Shown: piece after piece, positions 5,502 through 9,364 of the stretch
How the letters are laid out: every line of letters starts with the position of its first letter
Position numbering within the stretch: the first letter of the stretch is position 1
Origin: Clostridium sp. CAG:632
GTDB lineage: Bacteria > Bacillota > Clostridia > Lachnospirales > Lachnospiraceae
Direction of reading: 5' to 3'
Length of the DNA stretch: 9,364 nucleotides
Assembly (NCBI GenBank): GCA_000431515.1
Contig: HF991338.1
Coordinates: 1 to 9,364 of the forward strand
The notes under the pieces: generated by a model
Told to the model about the DNA's origin: nothing
Seen by the model: only the letters and a program-made list of their open reading frames with translations
Database searches by the model: none
Position numbers and translations under genes: made by a program

Positions 5502-6473
5502 ATGAATGAACAACCGAAACTTCAATTCCGAAAGGACGGTTCCTTTCGGGTATTACATCTGACGGATATACAGGAGGGACTCCATCCTCGAAAGGATACC
5601 ATGCACCTCCTGAATGCACTTCTTGCGGAGACAATGCCGGATCTGGTGATCCTGACGGGAGATCAGCTGAAAGGCTATTCCCCACTTTTCCGGCTGGCCG
5701 GAGAGAAAGGGGTGCAGAATACGATACGGACTTTGAGCACACCAATGGAGAATTATGGGATTCCTTATGCGGTTACATTTGGAAATCATGATGCACAATG
5801 TGGCCTGACGAATGAGGAGCAGGCTGCAATCTATCGGCAGAATCCACATTGCATCTGCCCGGCGGAAGGACCGGCAGCCGGAACCTTTTGTCTGAGTGTG
5901 CAGCGTCGGGATGGGCAGGAAACGCTCCGCTTTTATCTGTTGAACAGTGGGAATGAGAGAGAGCATGGCAGCTATGCACCGCCATCGGATGAAGTCCTGA
6001 CCTGGCTGAAGGACAGGCTTTTTGATGAGGAAGGAGTACCGTCTGCGGTTCCGTCCATGGTCTTTCAGCATATTCCGTTAATAGAATACAGGGAATGCAA
6101 AGGAGCTACGGTAAAGGAACCCATCTGCAGTCCGGATGTTAACACCGGTGAGTTTGAACTGCTGCGGTCGAATGGAAATGTAATGGGAGTATTCTGCGGA
6201 CATGATCATAAGAATGACTTTGTAGGCAGGCTGGATGGGATTGATCTGGGATATACACCATCCTGTGGATTTGCCTGCTACGGTCCGGGAGTCGATCGGG
6301 GCGGAAGACTATTGGTATTTCACACGGGAAGCACCATAACATATGAGACAAAGCTTATACGTTATCGGGATGTTGTGGCACCGCATACAGGAAATCGGCT
6401 GAAAGAGTATTGGGATAGTCATATTCCTACTTGCTGGCCGAGTAAGGCGGAGAGCAAGGTAGAGGAATTGTAG
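5502..6473 (+). CDS. Calcineurin-like metallophosphoesterase
   Basis: A 323-residue cytoplasmic metal-dependent phosphoesterase. Family motifs in order are TDIQ (21-24, D-x-Q where many relatives have D-x-H), TGD (52-54), FGNHDA (93-98), FQHIP (188-192) and the closing GHDH (233-236). These supply the two-metal site. The layout and length resemble the Dcr2/purple-acid-phosphatase-like branch of bacterial phosphohydrolases; the substrate is unknown. The start at 5502 is chosen because AAGGAG at 5488-5493 lies 8 bases before it, while the in-frame upstream ATG 5448 has no ribosome site and would add an unlike 18 residues. No signal peptide is present. It is followed in the same direction by an SLC45-like transporter with no terminator between, so a role in handling an imported, possibly phosphorylated, compound is possible but only inferred. 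Confidence 0.85.
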   Translation: MNEQPKLQFRKDGSFRVLHLTDIQEGLHPRKDTMHLLNALLAETMPDLVILTGDQLKGYSPLFRLAGEKGVQNTIRTLSTPMENYGIPYAVTFGNHDAQCGLTNEEQAAIYRQNPHCICPAEGPAAGTFCLSVQRRDGQETLRFYLLNSGNEREHGSYAPPSDEVLTWLKDRLFDEEGVPSAVPSMVFQHIPLIEYRECKGATVKEPICSPDVNTGEFELLRSNGNVMGVFCGHDHKNDFVGRLDGIDLGYTPSCGFACYGPGVDRGGRLLVFHTGSTITYETKLIRYRDVVAPHTGNRLKEYWDSHIPTCWPSKAESKVEEL

Positions 6474-6540
6474 GGATGGAAAATTTAGAACCGGAAAGCC
6501 GGGATCAGAGAAATGAAACCGGAAGGAGGGTTTCGGTGGA

Positions 6541-6594
6541 ATGTACAGGCAAAAGAAATTGCACAACATGGTGCAGAAATGGAGAAAAAGATGA
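6541..6594 (+). CDS. 17-residue basic leader ORF coupled to the transporter start
   Basis: ATG 6541 follows the best ribosome site of the area (GGAAGGAGGG 6521-6530, 10 bases of spacing) and encodes MYRQKKLHNMVQKWRKR. Its stop TGA 6592-6594 overlaps the ATG of the transporter at 6591 as ATGA. This is the arrangement of a leader peptide that delivers ribosomes to the next start. The peptide has seven Lys/Arg among 17 residues. It is seen in sequence only; whether it is made is unknown, and a long N-terminal extension of the transporter in the other frame (from ATG 6513) is the competing reading. Confidence 0.4.
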   Translation: MYRQKKLHNMVQKWRKR

Positions 6595-7922
6595 GTAGAA
6601 AAAAGCAAAGAAATCTGGGAAGTCTTGATTGGCGGCGAACGCTTTTGGTAACGCTTCCGTTCGCAGGTGCACTGGCATTCTGGCAGTCATATGATGGAAT
6701 CATTCCATTGATACTCCGGGATACTTTTCATGTAGGAGACACGCTGGCGGGGGCAATCATGGCATTGGACAATGTCTGTGCTTTATTTTTGCTTCCGCTC
6801 TTTGGCAGTATCAGTGACCGGTGTCATAGTCGACTGGGAAGACGAACACCGTTTATTATCATCGGATCACTTCTGGCAGCATTGTTGATTCCACTTCTGG
6901 CAGTGGCGGATCGGCTGGTGAATCTGCCGATGTTCTTCTGTGTGCTTTGTCTGTTACTGATTGTATTATCAAGCTACCGGAGCCCATGTGTGGCACTTAT
7001 GCCGGATGTGACACCGCGACCAATCCGGGCGAAGGCAGATGCTTTTAATTCGTTGATGGCTGCAGCTGCCGGTATCGTTGTGCTGGTCAGCATTTCATTG
7101 ACGGTTCCGGATGTAGAGCATCCGAGTTATCTGCCTGTTTTTCTGATCGTATCCGGACTGATCGTTCTCTGTACGGCTGTTTTTGCACTCTTCTTCCGAG
7201 AGAAAAAGGCAGTCGATGAGATGCACCGGGAGAGTATTGCGATGAGGATTCCGGTAGAAGAAATCGATGCATCCGAGGAGGGCGGAAAGGAGAAGGAATC
7301 TGATCCGATTGTTCGGAAATCCTTGGTCGCGATTCTGCTCTGTGTATTCTTTTACTTCATGGCATCGAATGCCGTGACATCCGCATTCAGTAAATATGCC
7401 AGCCAGGTATGGGGAGCCGGTGGCGGAAGCTTTGCGAATTTCCAGTTGGTTGCCACACTGGTGACACTGATTTCTTATATGCCGATGGCGGCACTTTCCT
7501 GTCGGATCGGAAGAAAAATCACGACCTATATCGGAATCGGGCTGATGTGTCTTGGCGGACTCTGTATCTTCCTGACGCAGGGCTATTCACCGATGGTCTA
7601 TGTATGGGTTTCTATTTCCGGAATCGGTATGGGTACAGTTGCAACAACCATTTATCCGATGATCATGGAGGTGGCCAGTGAGAGAACCACAGGTCGTTAT
7701 ACCGGATATTATTATACTGCAAGTATGTCTGCGCAGATCATTACTCCGATCCTTTCCGGAGCGGTAATGGAATTTATCGGCTACCGGTACTTATATCTGT
7801 ATGCAATTGCATGCGCAATCCTTGCAGCACTGCCGTTGTTCTTTGTGCAGAAGGGAAATACCATACTGTTAAAAGATCTGAAGCCAAATGTTGCGGTAAG
7901 TGCGGTAACTATGGAGATGTAA
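6591..7922 (+). CDS. Major facilitator transporter, SLC45/GPH-like
   Basis: A 443-residue inner-membrane transporter with about 12 hydrophobic helices in two halves joined by a charged cytoplasmic loop (about 203-243). The first half carries the facilitator motif A, GSISDRCHSRLGRR (72-85). The YRSPCVALMPDVTP stretch (129-142) followed by R-x-K-A-x-A-x-N-S-L-M is typical of bacterial SLC45-like sugar or glycoside:cation symporters. Substrate is not determinable. I place the start at ATG 6591 (MSRKKQRN...), with GGAG at 6581-6584 and ATGA overlap to the leader ORF; ATG 6579 is nearly as good. ATG 6513 would add 26 residues that look like non-coding sequence and has a weak ribosome site. The phosphoesterase lies 117 bases upstream in the same direction, probably in one transcript. 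Confidence 0.85.
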   Translation: MSRKKQRNLGSLDWRRTLLVTLPFAGALAFWQSYDGIIPLILRDTFHVGDTLAGAIMALDNVCALFLLPLFGSISDRCHSRLGRRTPFIIIGSLLAALLIPLLAVADRLVNLPMFFCVLCLLLIVLSSYRSPCVALMPDVTPRPIRAKADAFNSLMAAAAGIVVLVSISLTVPDVEHPSYLPVFLIVSGLIVLCTAVFALFFREKKAVDEMHRESIAMRIPVEEIDASEEGGKEKESDPIVRKSLVAILLCVFFYFMASNAVTSAFSKYASQVWGAGGGSFANFQLVATLVTLISYMPMAALSCRIGRKITTYIGIGLMCLGGLCIFLTQGYSPMVYVWVSISGIGMGTVATTIYPMIMEVASERTTGRYTGYYYTASMSAQIITPILSGAVMEFIGYRYLYLYAIACAILAALPLFFVQKGNTILLKDLKPNVAVSAVTMEM

Positions 7923-7929
7923 GAGAGGG

Positions 7930-7959
7930 TTGCGTTTTATATAGAATATAATATATAAT
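7930..7959 (+). promoter_or_regulatory. Promoter of the four-helix membrane protein gene
   Basis: TTGCGT (7930-7935) and TATAAT (7954-7959) are separated by 18 bases, a good sigma-70-type match. A second TATAAT at 7947-7952 lies too close to that -35. The gap between the transporter stop and the next gene is only 78 bases but is very AT-rich, and this promoter leaves a leader of about 35 bases. Confidence 0.5.
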
Positions 7960-8000
7960 AATAGTATTACAAAAAACAGGGTATATATAAGGAGGGGGAC

Positions 8001-8696
8001 ATGGAGTTTAAGATAAGTTCGGAAGATGAAGAAGTATTAGAGGAGACTCAGGGGAATTCGGAGACAAGGATGGACGGAGTTGATTCTGTAGAGTATGGAA
8101 GGATGAAGCAGGAGTCGGCAGAAGAAGAGAATACAGATGCGCACAAAAGGTTTATGGAAGAAGAGCCTCTCGTAATCAAGCAGACGGACATTCCGAAGCG
8201 GGAATCTTTGGGTGGGAATATTCTGACAGATCGGAAGAGTGTAAATGTTTTTATGATAATTAGTGCGGGGGTGCTTTTGGTTGCATTGTTTCTTCCGTAT
8301 ATGAAGATAAGTTTAAATGTTCCGGATGGATTGACACAGGAAGTTGCACAGGTAGCCGGTGAATCGCAGGAAGATAAGCAGATATATACGGAAGAGGTAA
8401 GGCTGCTGGGAACATCCATTTCATTATATGGTGTCATATTATTGGGATGTGCGATTGCACAGATTGTATTTGCTGTATTGAAGAAGAATCGTTTTATGAA
8501 AATTGGTTCGGCAGTCGTTGTGGTAATTATTGTTCGATTAGTATTTCGGTATTTTCTGACCGACACAATGACAACAGGACTTGTTAAAATGCAGGCGGCA
8601 TCCGGTTTTACTCTTCTGATTATCAGCGGAATTGCTATGTTGATATCGGCATTTTATCGGGATTTTATCGGAAAACCGAATGTAAATGAAGATTAG
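8001..8696 (+). CDS. Four-helix membrane protein with acidic cytoplasmic N-terminus, unknown function
   Basis: A 231-residue protein I do not recognise. Residues 1-80 are hydrophilic and strongly acidic (EDEEVLEE, ESAEEENTD, MEEEP) and probably cytoplasmic and disordered. Four hydrophobic segments follow at about 83-101, 140-160, 168-186 and 201-219. The loop between the first two (102-139) is polar and probably outside. There is no catalytic motif, Cys pair or signal peptide. The start follows AAGGAGGGGG (7989-7998), a very strong ribosome site. It has its own promoter and is convergent with the TauE-type gene 24 bases on, with no clear hairpin in the gap. It could be a stress or envelope protein, but nothing in the sequence assigns a role. 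Confidence 0.75.
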   Translation: MEFKISSEDEEVLEETQGNSETRMDGVDSVEYGRMKQESAEEENTDAHKRFMEEEPLVIKQTDIPKRESLGGNILTDRKSVNVFMIISAGVLLVALFLPYMKISLNVPDGLTQEVAQVAGESQEDKQIYTEEVRLLGTSISLYGVILLGCAIAQIVFAVLKKNRFMKIGSAVVVVIIVRLVFRYFLTDTMTTGLVKMQAASGFTLLIISGIAMLISAFYRDFIGKPNVNED

Positions 8697-8720
8697 CAAC
8701 AACAAAACCACATAGACTGA

Positions 8721-9364
8721 TTATTTGAACAGGCTGAAGCCCATGATCACGGCACCGAGAATGACCAGTATCAGACCGGTTATCCGGTTCAGGGTCTTCG
8801 GCTCTGCTTTATTGGCGAAAACGGCAGCAATACGTGCCCACAATAAAGTAAAGATGACACAGAGAATGAATACCAGTGGATCAGGTGTTCCGCCGATCAT
8901 AAAGTGAGAGGCAGCTCCGGTAAGAGCAGTGAATGTCATGATAAAAACGCTGGTTCCAACAGCGGTCTTTAATTCATAGCCGAGAACACTTGTCAGGATC
9001 AGAAGCATCATCATACCGCCACCGGCACCGATAAAGCCACAGATAAAACCAACGATCATACCACAGAGAATGGACTGAATCGCTCTTTTTCTGGCAGAAA
9101 CGCCAAGCATAGATTCTTTGGTAGTCATAACCGGTCGGACAATGAATTTGATACCCAACAGAAATGTCATAAATACGGAGAAGCTGCCCATAGTTGTGGC
9201 AGGCACCAGACTTGCGATATAACTGCCGGTAACGGTAAAGATCAGAACACTCACCATCATGATCAATCCGTTCCGGATATCCAGATTCTTATTCTTATAA
9301 TACGTATAAGCGGAAACGGCACTTGCCAGAACATCGGAAGCCAGGGCGATGCCGACTGCCATAT
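8721..9364 (-). CDS. TauE/SafE-family permease, N-terminus cut by window end
   Basis: At least 213 residues of a polytopic membrane protein of the TauE/SafE (formerly DUF81) family, whose members export sulfite or organosulfur anions or act as uncharacterised anion permeases. The second family repeat is clear: GFICGFIGAGGGMMML followed by an L-x-T-AVGTSVF-x-M-T stretch and SHFMIGG. The first glycine-rich repeat is missing because the frame stays open through the right edge; the ATG at 9360-9362 falls inside the domain and is not the true start. Family members are usually about 250-260 residues, so some 40-50 residues lie outside. The C-terminus is complete (FSLFK, stop 8721-8723). The transported anion cannot be assigned. 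Confidence 0.85.
   Translation of the reverse strand, partial: MAVGIALASDVLASAVSAYTYYKNKNLDIRNGLIMMVSVLIFTVTGSYIASLVPATTMGSFSVFMTFLLGIKFIVRPVMTTKESMLGVSARKRAIQSILCGMIVGFICGFIGAGGGMMMLLILTSVLGYELKTAVGTSVFIMTFTALTGAASHFMIGGTPDPLVFILCVIFTLLWARIAAVFANKAEPKTLNRITGLILVILGAVIMGFSLFK

Noticed and set aside
6513..6590. Long N-terminal extension of the transporter from ATG 6513
   Set aside because: Weak ribosome site, an extension without family resemblance, and a better-explained start at 6591 through ATGA overlap and a local GGAG.
7409..7681. Plus-strand 90-codon ORF inside the transporter
   Set aside because: Out-of-frame shadow of a clear membrane transporter; no ribosome site or family match.

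Overview
The window looks like the chromosome of a low-to-moderate GC Gram-positive anaerobe, most likely a gut Lachnospiraceae (Roseburia/Eubacterium/Butyrivibrio type). This is an inference from strong AGGAGG-type ribosome sites, TATAAT-like promoters, a sortase-anchored protein with an APKTGD motif after a Thr/Glu/Gly stalk, and the general protein flavour. No RNA gene, CRISPR array, insertion sequence or origin was seen.

Left edge (1-780): an AT-rich gene graveyard. It holds the C-terminus of a HipB-like (y4mF-type) antitoxin regulator, a broken HicB-like antitoxin C-terminus with an internal stop, and several short ORFs, some overlapping, that may be remnants of a toxin/immunity or similar accessory module. 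Next comes a membrane-anchored protein with three RanBP2-like zinc fingers and a SHOCT segment (782-1609).

Middle (1627-2979): a likely operon with its own extended -10 promoter. It encodes a NADAR-domain (YbiA-like) N-glycosidase, a hexapeptide-repeat sugar O-acetyltransferase that overlaps it by ATGA, and a small unrecognised protein 2 bases further on. A 147-base intergenic region then carries a perfect 17-base palindrome just upstream of an extended -10 promoter. This precedes a 725-residue secreted, sortase-anchored surface protein (3127-5304), which is closed by a strong hairpin terminator (5377-5409).

Right half (5502-9364): a metallophosphoesterase and an SLC45-like major facilitator transporter lie in the same direction and probably form an operon. 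The transporter start is overlapped (ATGA) by a 17-residue basic leader ORF that owns the strong ribosome site. A separately promoted four-helix membrane protein with an acidic cytoplasmic tail follows. It converges on a TauE/SafE-family permease on the minus strand, cut by the window end.

No complete, clearly new system can be demonstrated. The most interesting items are the antitoxin graveyard, the triple zinc-finger/SHOCT membrane protein, the NADAR-acetyltransferase pair, the palindrome in front of the surface-protein promoter, and the leader ORF of the transporter.
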